From: Ephydatia muelleri
Taxonomy: Eukaryota; Porifera; Demospongiae; Spongillida; Spongillidae
DNA length: 64,000 bases
Direction of reading: 5' to 3'
NCBI GenBank assembly: GCA_013339895.1
Contig: JABACO010000005.1
Coordinates: forward strand, 10,997,836-11,061,835
This document shows, piece by piece, positions 10,780-28,299 of the stretch. The notes beneath the pieces were generated by a model. That model searched no databases. It saw only the letters and a list, made by a program, of their open reading frames with translations, and was not told where the DNA came from. Both the position numbers and the translations under genes were made by a program. The first letter of the stretch is position 1, and each line of letters starts with the position of its first letter.

Positions 10780-11059
10780 GGGCCGACTGAATGGCATTTT
10801 TCGCGCCATTTGGAGAGTACGATATGCGCGTAGCGAAGTGTGGGATCACTTTACGCGTTGGGACATGCGTTTAAGATATTATAAAAAAAAGAACTGGTTT
10901 TACTAGTTACAAAAAGATTTATTTGAATATCAATATTCTGAAATGGATAATGTGATTTATCAAATGAAACCATGTGCTCAAAACAAAAAAATGTACACAC
11001 AATACAATAATAATAAGGACGCTATGATACAAAATACAAAACAAACACTTGTACAACAC
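10780..11059. other. Spacer between copy A and a LINE fragment
   Basis: AT-rich sequence with runs of A and short open frames only. No gene is visible. It contains the 3' flank of the LINE remnant, whose coding end is at about 11060. Confidence 0.5.
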
Positions 11060-12749
11060 TTATACAAAAAACTCGTCTTCATCTTCCACCTTCATTGTCC
11101 CCATCACAGAAGCTGAATTACCCCGTTGAATGGCAACAGATAGTCTCTGGGTAAGGTATGAGAATGAGTTTGCTTCACCAGACACTTGCCTCAATCTATG
11201 ACCCAGCTCTTTGAGAAAATCATTTGTTCTTGGTCCAAACACTCCTGTTGTCTCTATTGCCACCGGGGTGAAAAAGTGGCATGAGTCAAGATGTTTATAC
11301 TTTTGCATCTTCTTATCCTCTGCCTGTTGAGCAACTGCTCCAACTTGTTGTGCCGCAATTGTGGAATAGGATGGTGCAAAAGTATCTGGGCAAGTGGCAT
11401 CCCACACAAGAAGCTGGCCACATTTCCAAGGAACTGTTGATATAACCATCAGGTCGCTTTCCATCTGAGCGATAAAGACCCAGAGGTTCCAGACGTGATG
11501 GAACGTGTGATGCAACTAAGGCTCTGTGGATGATGTTGTTGACAGCTGAATGGCGGTAGTGACGACCCGCACTCCTTTTGCAGCTTAAGCCATGTGTAGC
11601 ACTCTGAGACACCTCAGCCCCACAGTGTTGACAAGTATGGCTTCTGCACAGAGGTAGACCCAGACGAAGACTCATGGATATTCTGACTGTTGTGTCATCC
11701 ATGCGTAACCCCAGAGATGAAATTGGTAAGGCATTTAGCCATGCTCCAGACTCCTTACAGGTTGCTGCAAGAAGACGAACTCTGTCCAAATGATCAGATG
11801 TGTTTTTAAATAGTGTGTCTGCAATAGAAGATAGTCTGAGTGAATCCCGTATCTTCTGATGATGGGCGGTAACATCAGTAGGAGGTTGTTTCTGGCATCC
11901 TTGGGACCAGGCAACAAGGGCTTCATCCACATAACTGAGTTGAGTCTGTTGCATACTTGCCGGCAGAATCAGATGAGCAAGTTCAGAGGAGGCAGCAGCT
12001 GAAGCCAAGAAGGCAGAAGGTGCCAACTGCACAGCACTCCGAATACCAAGCCCACCATGATGTACAGGCAAAGTGGATTGTGTCCAAGAAGGATCACTTT
12101 CAGTCAGTTGGATGTTAAAAGAGCTACATATTGTTGCTCTAAGCTCATCATCATAACACTTTAGGCTGGGTGAGAGAAACAAGGTGATGTTCTGAGTAGG
12201 TACAAGAGTTTAGGGATGGCCAAAGAATGACGTAACAAAAGGTAGGCATCATGATAAGTTAGGTAATGGAGTCTCTCACAAAGGCACTTCAGCATGGCAG
12301 TCTTAGTATCAATGGCAGCAGCAATGGACCCTGTGTTTCCAATGGGTGAACCCAATAGTGTGGCAGCCGTTGGATCGACCACTCGTAACCCCAGGTAGAG
12401 CAGACTGCAGGCTTGCAATGAGGCCTGAATTAGTACCTATTACTTCAGACTTCTGGGGGTTGAGCTCTAGACCAACAATTCCAGCTTCCTTCTTAATCAT
12501 CTCAATATCACGAAGAACATCTGAAAGAAGCCCTCCCAGAGTGCCATCATCCAAATAGAAGATACGCAGTTCCGACTTCAAAAGGGATGGTCTCAAGATG
12601 TGCATTACTGCTACAAGTTTTGCATTTTTGATGGGTGAAATTTTAATGAGAGCCATGTTTGACTTCAACCGTAAATAATACCACCGTGTTCTATTTATAA
12701 GCCTTTTGTCCACTCGAAACAGCCGTGGGATAATTGGTGTTGATTGCAC
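11060..12749 (-). pseudogene. Non-LTR retrotransposon: reverse transcriptase C-terminal part
   Basis: A 5'-truncated LINE-like fragment. The minus-strand frame at 12749-12309 carries LLKSELRIFYLDDGTLGG, the YxDD active-site loop of a reverse transcriptase, then LNPQKSEVIG. After a frame break the next block (12418-12161) reads TAATLLGSPIGN and a thumb-like region. The 289-codon block (12182-11313) starts in the thumb/connection region (VHHGGLGIRSAVQLAPS, ESGAWLNALPISSLGLRMDD) and has a zinc-finger-like CQHCGAE...THGLSC. It continues after another break into LLVWDATCPDTFAPSY and RLRQVSGEANSFSYLTQRLS. That C-terminal module is widespread in invertebrate LINE-type ORFs. At least three frame breaks make it dead. 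It lies 220 bases upstream of the hydrolase gene, on the opposite strand. Confidence 0.78.
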
Positions 12750-12971
12750 TCCCTCTATATATTATCTCTGGTTATGGGTTGGATTGCGAATTTGTTTACT
12801 GTTGCTGATTTTTACTGTTTAAAAATAAGCGTAGGTCCCTGAAACTTCGTAGGCCCGTAGGCCCTACGCACAGTGTCTAATGGACAAGATGGCGGGTTTG
12901 GGACAACCTCTTGCAATCATTTTTAAGAGATATTAGTAGTCCGCAACTCCGCGTTGCGCCGGATATCACCG

Positions 12972-19280
<6,309 letters not shown>

Positions 19281-19973
19281 TATAAGGGGGGCGGGGCTGG
19301 GAGGGCACGTGCCTTCGTCTTGCCCCACCCATCAATCTTTAATGAATGAATCAGTTAACTTACAGCCCAGAGTGGACTAGCGATACATTTGTACCTTTGT
19401 TGTAGCAAGCCATTTATTTTGCAAACGCCATTTTAACGTTTGATTTACTACCACTCGTTATTTTTACTTTAAAAACTGGTATATTGATTATGAACACTGC
19501 GAAGCGAGAAGAAACGTACTATAGGGTGTGTAAGAGAAACGTGTTTTGGGTGCAAATACGTGGGCTCTTTTAGTGTAGCTGAACTGTTGGATTGTGTAGT
19601 GATTTACTGATCATAATCATTACGGCGCACATATGGGTCTGGGTACGAGACTACATGACGCCAGCCAGGATGTGAAACAAACTTTATTCCCCAGACATTG
19701 CAGCGAATAGTCATGCATCTGGGATATCCGGACACACCCAACTGCTGTAATGCTGTGCCATGCAGCAGTATAGCGTGCCCACGAGAGAGAGAGAGAGAGG
19801 AGAGAAGACTGATGTCTATATATACTGTAGAATTCTGGTGTGGCTATTTGAGCTCAATATCATAGACTACATTGTATGATGTATAGAACACAAGTCATAC
19901 CTGCGGCAAAACACAAATCATGACGTAATAAGGTCCTAACACTAAGTCACAGTCCTTTTCCAGTGGCGTATAT
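19281..19973. other. Convergent intergenic region
   Basis: The stretch lies between the 3' ends of the hydrolase gene (plus) and the peflin-like copy (minus). It has a short GA repeat at 19784-19802 and, at about 19637-19655, the phrase GTCTGGGTACGAGAC, which recurs as an element end elsewhere in the window. No gene is visible. Confidence 0.55.
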
Positions 19974-20984
19974 TCAAGGCTTACAGGAAATCGTAATAGA
20001 GAGGAAATCCTCGTAGCCGACTGTCACGATGCCCGTGCGATTGGTGTCGCGTTGCCTGAAGGAGTCCGTGAGCTCTGAATCATTAGGCAGCTTTGGAGAA
20101 AGTCGTCCAACTTGAGGCGCCGCCTCTCGACCCGGTCAAAGCGCGCCACAACCATCTGGCAGAACTGCGGAGAGACGCGGTAGCCCATCTCATTGTAGGC
20201 CCGGTGGAGCTCCCCGGCCTCTACGGTGCCCGAACGGTCAGTATCGTAGCGCTCGAACAGCGGCCTTCCATTGCTGCACGTACTGCATCAGCATGGAGAA
20301 ATCCTGAACGCCAATTTTAACGGTTGTGGCTGTGGTCGAACAAAGCTGGATACACGGTGTGCCAATGGCACATATTATCGGCGAGGTGGCGGAGGGAACG
20401 GGGGAAGGAGGAAATTCAAATTGTATTGATGGACACACATGCACGTAACACACGCCATGCACAAATAATTCAATCCCTATAGGAAAATATGACACTGCGC
20501 CCCTACACTTTGAACTATAGGCACTTACTGATCATAAGTCGGCACGTGTCCTCGCTGAACTGGGTCCAGTTATTGTTTGAGAGGATTCTTTGTAGTTCCG
20601 TCAGAGATATGGAGCCGCTGCGATCCGTGTCCACAGCAGTAAACCAAGCGTAGAAAGTGGGGTCCACCCCAGGAGGGCGGGCCCCTGTGTACGGGGGAAA
20701 AGAGGGGCGATCTTCATCTTGGAAGCGCGTAGCATGCACATTTAAAAATCCGAACTTGCGCTTAGCACGAGGGGGCAACAGAATACAACGCGATTCTCAC
20801 CAGCGTAGCCCTGATATCCAGTAGGTGGAGCTGAGTAACCTCCGGCAGGCTGCCCTGGGAAACCTCCGGCAGGCTGCCCTGGGAACCTCCGGCAGGCTGC
20901 CCTGGGAAACCTCCGGCAGGCTGTCCCGAGAAACCTCCAGGAGGATACGTGCCTGGTTGCTGGTTGTAGCCGTACTGGAGCCAT
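19974..20984 (-). pseudogene. PEF1: Peflin-like penta-EF-hand gene copy with several frame slips
   Basis: Three minus-strand exons are collinear with the peflin gene at 61023: exon 1 (20984-20801) with a GGFPGQPAGG-type repeat, exon 2 (20684-20529) with GVDPTFYAWFTAVDTDRSGS (first EF-hand loop) and NNNWTQF, and a last block (20345-19974) with EF-hand material through [16 protein letters not shown] and a tail LTDSFRQRDTNRTG. Splice sites are kept (GCTG|GTGAGA, ACACAG|GGGCC, ATCA|GTAAGT). Frame slips: one extra base just after the start (GCTCCAG), one missing base in a repeat (20884-20885) that restores the frame, then extra bases around 20320 and 20260 giving early stops, and a missing base near 20065. 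Peflin binds calcium and partners ALG-2; this copy would lack the later EF-hands if the sequence is right. Because introns are kept it is a duplicated gene, not a retrocopy. Confidence 0.8.
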
Positions 20985-21020
20985 TGTACTTGGCTAGTTT
21001 TTTGCCCGTGTTTCCTTAGC

Positions 21021-21601
21021 AACTTATTAAATAGCTACCGTCGCGTGATCCAAAACAGGCCGACCGCGCCCGACCGGAAGTATCTCGTGAGCCTACCGCC
21101 TTGCTGCGCGCCTGCATGCCGCCCCTTTTTACAGGTGATGCGCCTCATATTAGAAAATGTCAAGTTTCTTATAGTCCAAATTATTTGGACTGATGCACGA
21201 GGTCTTGTATCATGTTCATGATTGCAATGATTGAAGTCATGAACCAGCTATGCTGTTTGAAGCCGGCCCTCAAATATTTCTACGTGTGCTGAGTCATCTG
21301 ATGACCTTTCACGCACGTGCACGTAAGTTAAAATAATAACTGATAAAATAAATAACTGTGATCATTAATTGTAGCAGTATTCCGGCGTTGGAAGCACAGA
21401 ATATGTACATGGCTCTGTTATTCTAACACCTATTTAGTGTGCATGTTGGGATTTCCCACTGAGGTTCATTGAAAGTACTATAGGCCCAGCTATGATATTG
21501 AAAAGCCAAAATGCCTTTCCCCTTCTCCAGAAATACACTGTGGCTGTTAAATCTCACAATCCTAATTTCAGCTGTTTTTAATAACTGTGATGTGTGTTGT
21601 G
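21021..21601. other. Upstream flank of the peflin-like copy
   Basis: I see no exon or repeat that I can support. A CpG-containing stretch (21050-21120) just upstream of the minus-strand start could be a promoter, with nothing more specific to show. Confidence 0.4.
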
Positions 21602-21738
21602 CAGTGGCGGATCCAGGATCTGGGGGGGGGGGGACATAAGTGAGAGTGTGGGAGAGATGTCCTCTCCCGTGCAGCTAGGAGGGTGGGATGGGAAGGGGGG
21701 AGGGATACATGCCTGTTGTACTGCTGGATCTGCCACTG
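21602..21738. mobile_element. Small hAT-type MITE
   Basis: 137 bases. The left end is CAGTGGCGGATCCAG and the right end is the complement of CAGTGGCAGATCCAG. CAGTGGCGGATCCAGG is a common hAT MITE terminus. The flanks are TG-rich, so the 8-base target duplication cannot be resolved. Confidence 0.65.
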
Positions 21739-21818
21739 TGTGTGTTTGTGTGTTGTGATTCTGTATTTTTGTGTGGTGTTTGTACTCTATGTAATGATGT
21801 GCAAGGCTATAGTGAAGG

Positions 21819-21870
21819 GGGGGGGGGGGGGGGGGGGCTTAAACCCCCCACCCCCCCAAAAAAAAAATTT
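21819..21870. repeat. Poly-G/poly-C/poly-A composite tract
   Basis: About 19 G, then CTTAAA, a C-rich run, and a run of A followed by TTTT. This type of block is often seen inside hAT MITEs of the CAGTGGCGGATCC family. It may be a second, truncated MITE next to the first. Confidence 0.6.
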
Positions 21871-22437
21871 TGGACTAGCATATTATAGTGTCTTGCTTTA
21901 CCTGTGCACGATTGTTTCTCCTTCCTTGTATCTGTCATTGCACGACTGCCAACTAGACATATGAACAAGACATCCAACATTACACTTGGAGATTTAGAAC
22001 ATGACAGACAACTTCTACAACAAAACCCACAGGGGCCTCTATATCTAATTAGATTTGTACTTAATACAGAGATGATGTGACCACACCACCTCAGGAGAAA
22101 AAACCCACTGATTGAGACTGCTCTGGACAAACAAAATTACATACACAGAACACATCCACACACGGAAGTTTCTCAGCAGGCATCTTCTGCCTTCATCTGC
22201 GTAGTCGCGTTCGTCAAGGAACAATCTGTCTCACTATGACATTACACAATTCTCATACACAATTGAAAATTTTCATATGCACACAGCTAGCTCCCAGCCA
22301 TCAAGCACCCACATGTATGCACAGACACCACCTTCTGGCTGAACACAAGCCACTGCCACCAGCCACCTAACTGATCAAACAACATCACAACACAACAATA
22401 TGTAAAGTTTTCGCCAACATGTGCACTGGTAACGTAG
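21871..22437. other. No gene recognised
   Basis: AC-rich sequence between the poly-G block and the satellite array. Nothing supportable is visible on either strand. Confidence 0.45.
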
Positions 22438-22440
22438 ACT

Positions 22441-22916
22441 GACTCACTTATCCTTACGTACCCACACCCCTCACTTATCCTTACATACCCACACCCTCAC
22501 TTATCCTTACATACCCACACCCCTCACTTATCCTTACATACCCACCCCTCACTTATCCTTCATACACCACCCCTCATTATCCTTAATAAACCACCCATCA
22601 CGTTTCCTTACAAAACCACACCCTCACTTATCCTTAAACACCCACACCCATACTTATCCTTACAACCACCACCCCTCACTTATCCTTACATACCCAACAC
22701 CCCTCACTTATCCTTACATACCCACACCCCTCACTTATCCTTACATACCCACACCCTCACTTATCCTTACATACCACACCCCTCACTTATCCTTACATAC
22801 CCACACCCCTCACTTATCCTTACATACCCACCCCCTCATATCCTTCCATACCCACACCCTCACTTATCCTTACATACCCACACCCCTCACTTATCCTTAC
22901 ATACCCACACACCCAC
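22441..22916 (+). repeat. 27-base satellite array, about 17 units, irregular
   Basis: Head-to-tail copies of a unit containing CTCACTTATCCTTACATACC and CACACCC. The outer units are nearly identical. The units around 22550-22680 carry many single-base losses and substitutions (for example TTAATAAACC, TTAAACACCC, TTACAACC). That pattern could be true decay or low-quality base calls in the middle of the array. Confidence 0.9.
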
Positions 22917-23648
22917 AACCCCATGTGGTCACATCATGTGCTTTATAACCAATCACATACAGAGGAAGCACAGTTTCTGTCTAATTCACTACATTCAACC
23001 GACAGAAATGTGTGTTTTTGTCCATGTAGCCACCCCAAATTTTTGTGATTAACTGCGGTCATGATTGCAGGTTCCAAGCTAGCTGTTTTAAGTGCTACAA
23101 GTTCTTTTAGGCTCTAGGATCCTTAATGAGTATGTAACAGGATTCACTTAGCTTCCTGCTTTCTGAAGCCCTCGTAGTTGGTGTTGTCTTACAGGTGGCA
23201 GCTGTGACTGAGTGGAGAAACCTTGACAATCTGTGACATCATCCTTCCTTCTTTGTATCTTATACTGCATCTCTATTATTGGGGCACCACAGGGATCAGC
23301 TCCAACACTATCATCTCATATTCTATTGGCCATGATATCAGCCTTGTATTTCCAGCTTGTGGCAATTTCAGGCCATCAAGCTCCACGCAAGGGCCACCAA
23401 ATTAGAGATAAAATTATCTCAGACCTAATCGAATACAGTGCATGCACTTGCTAACCCCCTCCCCCCACACACCCCCACACACACAGGTTCAGGGCAGGGT
23501 CTTGGTTATTCTTCTCCTGGGCAAATGTCAGTTGCCGTGTGCATAGCGCTGGTTAATTAGGGATCTGTGTAGCAATCAGGCAATCTATTAAGCACTGAGG
23601 TACAAAGAAACACTTCTCCATCTATTCTACCATTTCGATTACTATGCG
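22917..23648. other. No gene recognised, left flank of gap
   Basis: Short open frames only. A C/A-rich tract (CCCCCTCCCCCCACACACC region, about 23455-23485) lies before the assembly gap. Confidence 0.4.
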
Positions 23649-24648
23649 NNNNNNNNNNNNNNNNNNNNNNNNNNNNNNNNNNNNNNNNNNNNNNNNNNNN
23701 NNNNNNNNNNNNNNNNNNNNNNNNNNNNNNNNNNNNNNNNNNNNNNNNNNNNNNNNNNNNNNNNNNNNNNNNNNNNNNNNNNNNNNNNNNNNNNNNNNNN
23801 NNNNNNNNNNNNNNNNNNNNNNNNNNNNNNNNNNNNNNNNNNNNNNNNNNNNNNNNNNNNNNNNNNNNNNNNNNNNNNNNNNNNNNNNNNNNNNNNNNNN
23901 NNNNNNNNNNNNNNNNNNNNNNNNNNNNNNNNNNNNNNNNNNNNNNNNNNNNNNNNNNNNNNNNNNNNNNNNNNNNNNNNNNNNNNNNNNNNNNNNNNNN
24001 NNNNNNNNNNNNNNNNNNNNNNNNNNNNNNNNNNNNNNNNNNNNNNNNNNNNNNNNNNNNNNNNNNNNNNNNNNNNNNNNNNNNNNNNNNNNNNNNNNNN
24101 NNNNNNNNNNNNNNNNNNNNNNNNNNNNNNNNNNNNNNNNNNNNNNNNNNNNNNNNNNNNNNNNNNNNNNNNNNNNNNNNNNNNNNNNNNNNNNNNNNNN
24201 NNNNNNNNNNNNNNNNNNNNNNNNNNNNNNNNNNNNNNNNNNNNNNNNNNNNNNNNNNNNNNNNNNNNNNNNNNNNNNNNNNNNNNNNNNNNNNNNNNNN
24301 NNNNNNNNNNNNNNNNNNNNNNNNNNNNNNNNNNNNNNNNNNNNNNNNNNNNNNNNNNNNNNNNNNNNNNNNNNNNNNNNNNNNNNNNNNNNNNNNNNNN
24401 NNNNNNNNNNNNNNNNNNNNNNNNNNNNNNNNNNNNNNNNNNNNNNNNNNNNNNNNNNNNNNNNNNNNNNNNNNNNNNNNNNNNNNNNNNNNNNNNNNNN
24501 NNNNNNNNNNNNNNNNNNNNNNNNNNNNNNNNNNNNNNNNNNNNNNNNNNNNNNNNNNNNNNNNNNNNNNNNNNNNNNNNNNNNNNNNNNNNNNNNNNNN
24601 NNNNNNNNNNNNNNNNNNNNNNNNNNNNNNNNNNNNNNNNNNNNNNNN
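23649..24648. other. Assembly gap of exactly 1000 N
   Basis: 1000 consecutive N, a round number that suggests a placeholder or rounded estimate. The right flank starts with a poly-C run (24651-24664), a likely cause of the break. Open frames running through the N are meaningless. Confidence 0.99.
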
Positions 24649-24664
24649 TCCCCCCCCCCCCCCC

Positions 24665-25149
24665 TCAATATGTATCTGTGTGGTCATTCAGCACTGGTGG
24701 GTCTCCCATGGATAACCTGATGAGCAATCGATGAAGCCAAGGAGTCATGTATAATCTGGCATCACAAACTGAGGATCTGCAGTGTCAGTTATGGTTGTGG
24801 TGATAGCCACAGTGACCGTGACACAGGAAGGAAGTACAGTATTGGGATAAAATATTGATTAACATCATTATTTATTTATTCCTTACATGTAGGGCATTTT
24901 AGAAGTATGTGAGATAGTGTTCCTTCCCCACTTTAGTGCCCATATATCATCATAGTCTCTTAACATACATGTATGTTGGAATGAGTATCATTTCTTTGTC
25001 TAAGTCATTATCATTGTCTTCAGAACTCTCAGCTAAATCACATTACCATAGCTAGCTTCATTTGTGCTACCTTTACACTCATATTCTGCACCATCTGTAT
25101 TGTCATAGCAGTTGTATATTGTACATTATAAAAATATGATTTTACATAT
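24665..25149. other. Right flank of gap, no gene recognised
   Basis: No coding exon that I can support. The stretch sits downstream of the copy B transposase fragment, so it may hold decayed 3' parts of that element that I cannot align by eye. Confidence 0.4.
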
Positions 25150-25812
25150 GCACTATCTGCTCTTTGAAGCGATCAGGTGCCACATGAAAGTTGGTGACTC
25201 TATCACCAACAGCAAAACAGTTAAACTGGTATTATGAACTGCATTGGGTGTGTTAACATTCACAATTTGGAAACTCATATTGAATGTTCCACCTCCCTTG
25301 CCCCCTTCAATCTTTATCTACACCTCACTGGCTGGTATAAACCCTTCATGCCAGGTAAGCCTGCCAGCTCTGCAACCATGAGTAAGAGCATTTGTATTTC
25401 ACTCTTACCTTTTATTTTCATTTGAGAAGTGGACAACCTTATCTACCAGATGGGGAATGTAAACTAAAGGAGCTCCTTTGATTTCACCTCTACGTGAAGG
25501 ATGTGAAAATGTAAAGGGGGCAACCTCTCCTTTGAGGTTATCACCCACAATGTGGCTGGAGATGTGAGGCATCCTTTCCTCACCAGCCAGATGAATCCCT
25601 GATGATTTCAGCCATTGCTGCATGCATTTATGATTTCATACCGTCTTAGAAGTCTCAATTTATTCCATGCACGGTATAGCAAGACCAGCCTTTATTGCCA
25701 ATCTCAATGGATAATGAGATGCCTGCAGTAGCCAAAAAATATTGTCGCTCTTCATCACTGAGGGTGAGAACTTTTTTGGATGAGGGCAGATGACTGACAA
25801 TATCAGCAGCCA
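25150..25812 (-). pseudogene. Copy B: fragment of the same transposase family
   Basis: Three minus-strand blocks align with copy A. Block 1 (25812-25640) begins ATG and reads LSDEERQYFLATAGISLS, then after a slip AGLAIP and KLRLLRRYE. Block 2 (25637-25405) reads WLKSSGIHLAGEERMP, SSHIVGDNLKGEVAPFTFS, ending at an AAAG|GTAAGA donor. Block 3 (25365-25155) reads LTWHEGFIPASEV, a TAG in place of the copy A Trp, then IKIEGGKGGGTFNMSFQIVN. The copy A GGD motif appears here as EGG, so the presumed first catalytic Asp is gone. No RAG-like RING is found upstream. It is a dead relic. Confidence 0.68.
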
Positions 25813-28290
25813 TTTACTTTGTTCACAAATGTTATGGAAAAAGAAGCTCTGTTTTTGCAATCATTTTGCACTTCCGTGAGATAATACAATATTTTGTCAA
25901 CCTGTTTTTTTTAATTATTTTTATTGACAAAGTTGAGTGTGAATATGTAGCTTATCATATCTTGGCAGTGCTGTAAAGGCCAATTATAATCATATTTCAC
26001 CATACTTTGAACAACAGGAATGTGGGCACGAAACTCACTCAATGATTGTTCCATCTGAAGCCTTCTGATGGTGGGCTAAAATAGTGCATGCATGCTGGCA
26101 TTGTGTGCAGTAGTTTGTGAAAATAAAATACGGATGTCATTATAATCAGGCTCATTAGTGTAGGTTGGAATCAAATACTCACTGCTGAATACTCTGTGTA
26201 CTCCTACACTTGCACTGCTGTCATCAGAGTGATCTGATGCATCGCAATCCTCATAATGACATGTATCACATACTACACATGAACACAAGCTGTTGGTATT
26301 CTCTCCACAAAATTTCAAATATACTGCACATACCGTCTTTTTGAAGACTTCTTTTTGAAGTCCATCACTTGAATGTTCTTCAATAATGGCAACAGTATCA
26401 ATTATGTCTTCATCAGCCTGCACACCACCATTATGGAGTATGTATAGTTCGCTTGACTTATCTGCTTTTAGGCATGCTACTTCTAAGGTAATTTATTGCA
26501 CCTTCGAAACATCTTTCAATGCTTAATTTGGAGAACTGCCTTCCATTAGATACAGGATTCCTTCAGAGAGGCTCAATTTGTATCTGAATTTATTCATCAT
26601 GTCCTTGGGTGTTCAAAATTCTATACAACTAAACATATCAACTATATTCAGACATTACCTGACTATGCAGGCATGGCAAACCGTCAGCCTGCAATCGTAC
26701 TGACTGCTGAGAGATTAATATTGAACGAAATAAAGCACTTTACTTCATAAAGAAGTGCCACAATCATATGAATTTGTTTGAGCTGGTGAACCATTGGTCT
26801 ATAAAAAAATTACATCACTTTTGAATCTAAATTTTTACATTGCATTGTGCGAACATGTTCACATTCATACCTTCGAGTCATTGTATCTCCATTGTGATAA
26901 TGACAGTCTTTGCTGTGAGTGATGATAAACTTCAGTGCATAGGAACATCCTTAAACGACACTTGTTATATGCATGCCTAAATACAACACTCTAACCATAT
27001 CCAATTGACAGCATCATCATATGATTCATGCAATGGACCAAAGCAATCTATGTGGATGAACCACCTGTCAGGATGCCCCAATTAAATGAGAATTCTGAAA
27101 CTTCAATTTCAATTTTACCAACCATTAAGCACCAATGTTAGGCCTTGTGCACAGGGATCAGTAGCACATCATGCATCATGCAATATAATTACCTGCATGT
27201 GCCATCAAATGTGTTACTTATACGTATTAGGTCCTTCCACATTAGGTAAAACGAATGTATCGAGATAGCCCACATTGACTCAGATAAATTTCTCTCTGGC
27301 CAGACACCACAAGAAAGCATGGTACATGATGAAATTCTATCCACAGTCTGTTTAAGGAGGGATGAATAGTGAAGGCGATGTAAATTAAGATGAGTGGTAG
27401 CTCAATACTATTAAACAACGAAGTGCTTGCTTCTTGATAATTGTCGTGAATAACTCCAAACATCTGCAAATCATATATGATTATTATAAGGTGCCCTCAA
27501 AAAGAATACACTTACATTTGTCTGTGTCAATAATGTTTCAATTTATAGCCATGACTCCTTCACTGCAGCCATTTTGTGATCCATTAATGCAGAAACTTAG
27601 CTTCAGTCTGGACAGTTATTTCTAATAGAGGAAATTGATTGTGAATGTGCTGCAAACTCAGTAGACACACGATAACGTTTCGCACTGCTCTAAAGCTGTT
27701 GCATTAGGTCAAAGAAGCTTGTGTTAAGTGCTGTCAAGCACATTGAAGGCATTCCTGGTCACAGATAAAAGCAAAACTCAGTGCAAGCATTTGTACAGAG
27801 TCTTGGATTTGCCTTGCAACATCAGCAACAATGGTGTGCAACTAAGAGCTTGCAAAACTGAATTCAGCCAGCAAAGATTGGAGTTATTTTTCAGTAGTCC
27901 TACATTATTTTTTTTACTTCAATCTATTCCCTAATTCCTGTTTTTCATTCTTTTGTGCACATAGTGTCTCACCAACTGGTGATGGTGGTGATAATGACAA
28001 TGGTGATATTGATGATTATGATGATGGGGATAGTAGAGGTTGTGATAAAAGTGGGATGGGGGCAATATTGATGAGGTACAGTAGGATTTAATATTGGTGA
28101 TGATGTATGGAGATGGTCATTATCTGATTGCTGTTAAGAGAGATGGTGAGGACATTGTCAGGTTATGAAGCATGGTAGATTACACAGTTTGCTGCAATTT
28201 ATAAATGCTTACCATAATTATTGCATCAATTTTTTTGTGAAGGAAATGGTCTACAAATGTAAGATTCAGTGTTATGCCTGTGTTGTGGTG
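25813..28290 (-). pseudogene. Unidentified degraded sequence with one Cys-rich frame
   Basis: The only notable frame is 26423-26076 (minus), with a short Cys cluster (FCGENTNSLCSCVVCDTCHY) followed by an acidic run (DASDHSDDSSAS). I do not recognise it. Plus-strand frames here have no domain. From 27960 to 28080 there is a GATGATG-rich simple-sequence stretch. The region may be part of the same dead element as the blocks at 28300-30806. Confidence 0.3.
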
Positions 28291-28299
28291 CCATTATTT

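Noticed and set aside
23557..24720. Frames of about 350 codons on both strands
   Set aside because: They run through the 1000 N gap and have no sequence content.
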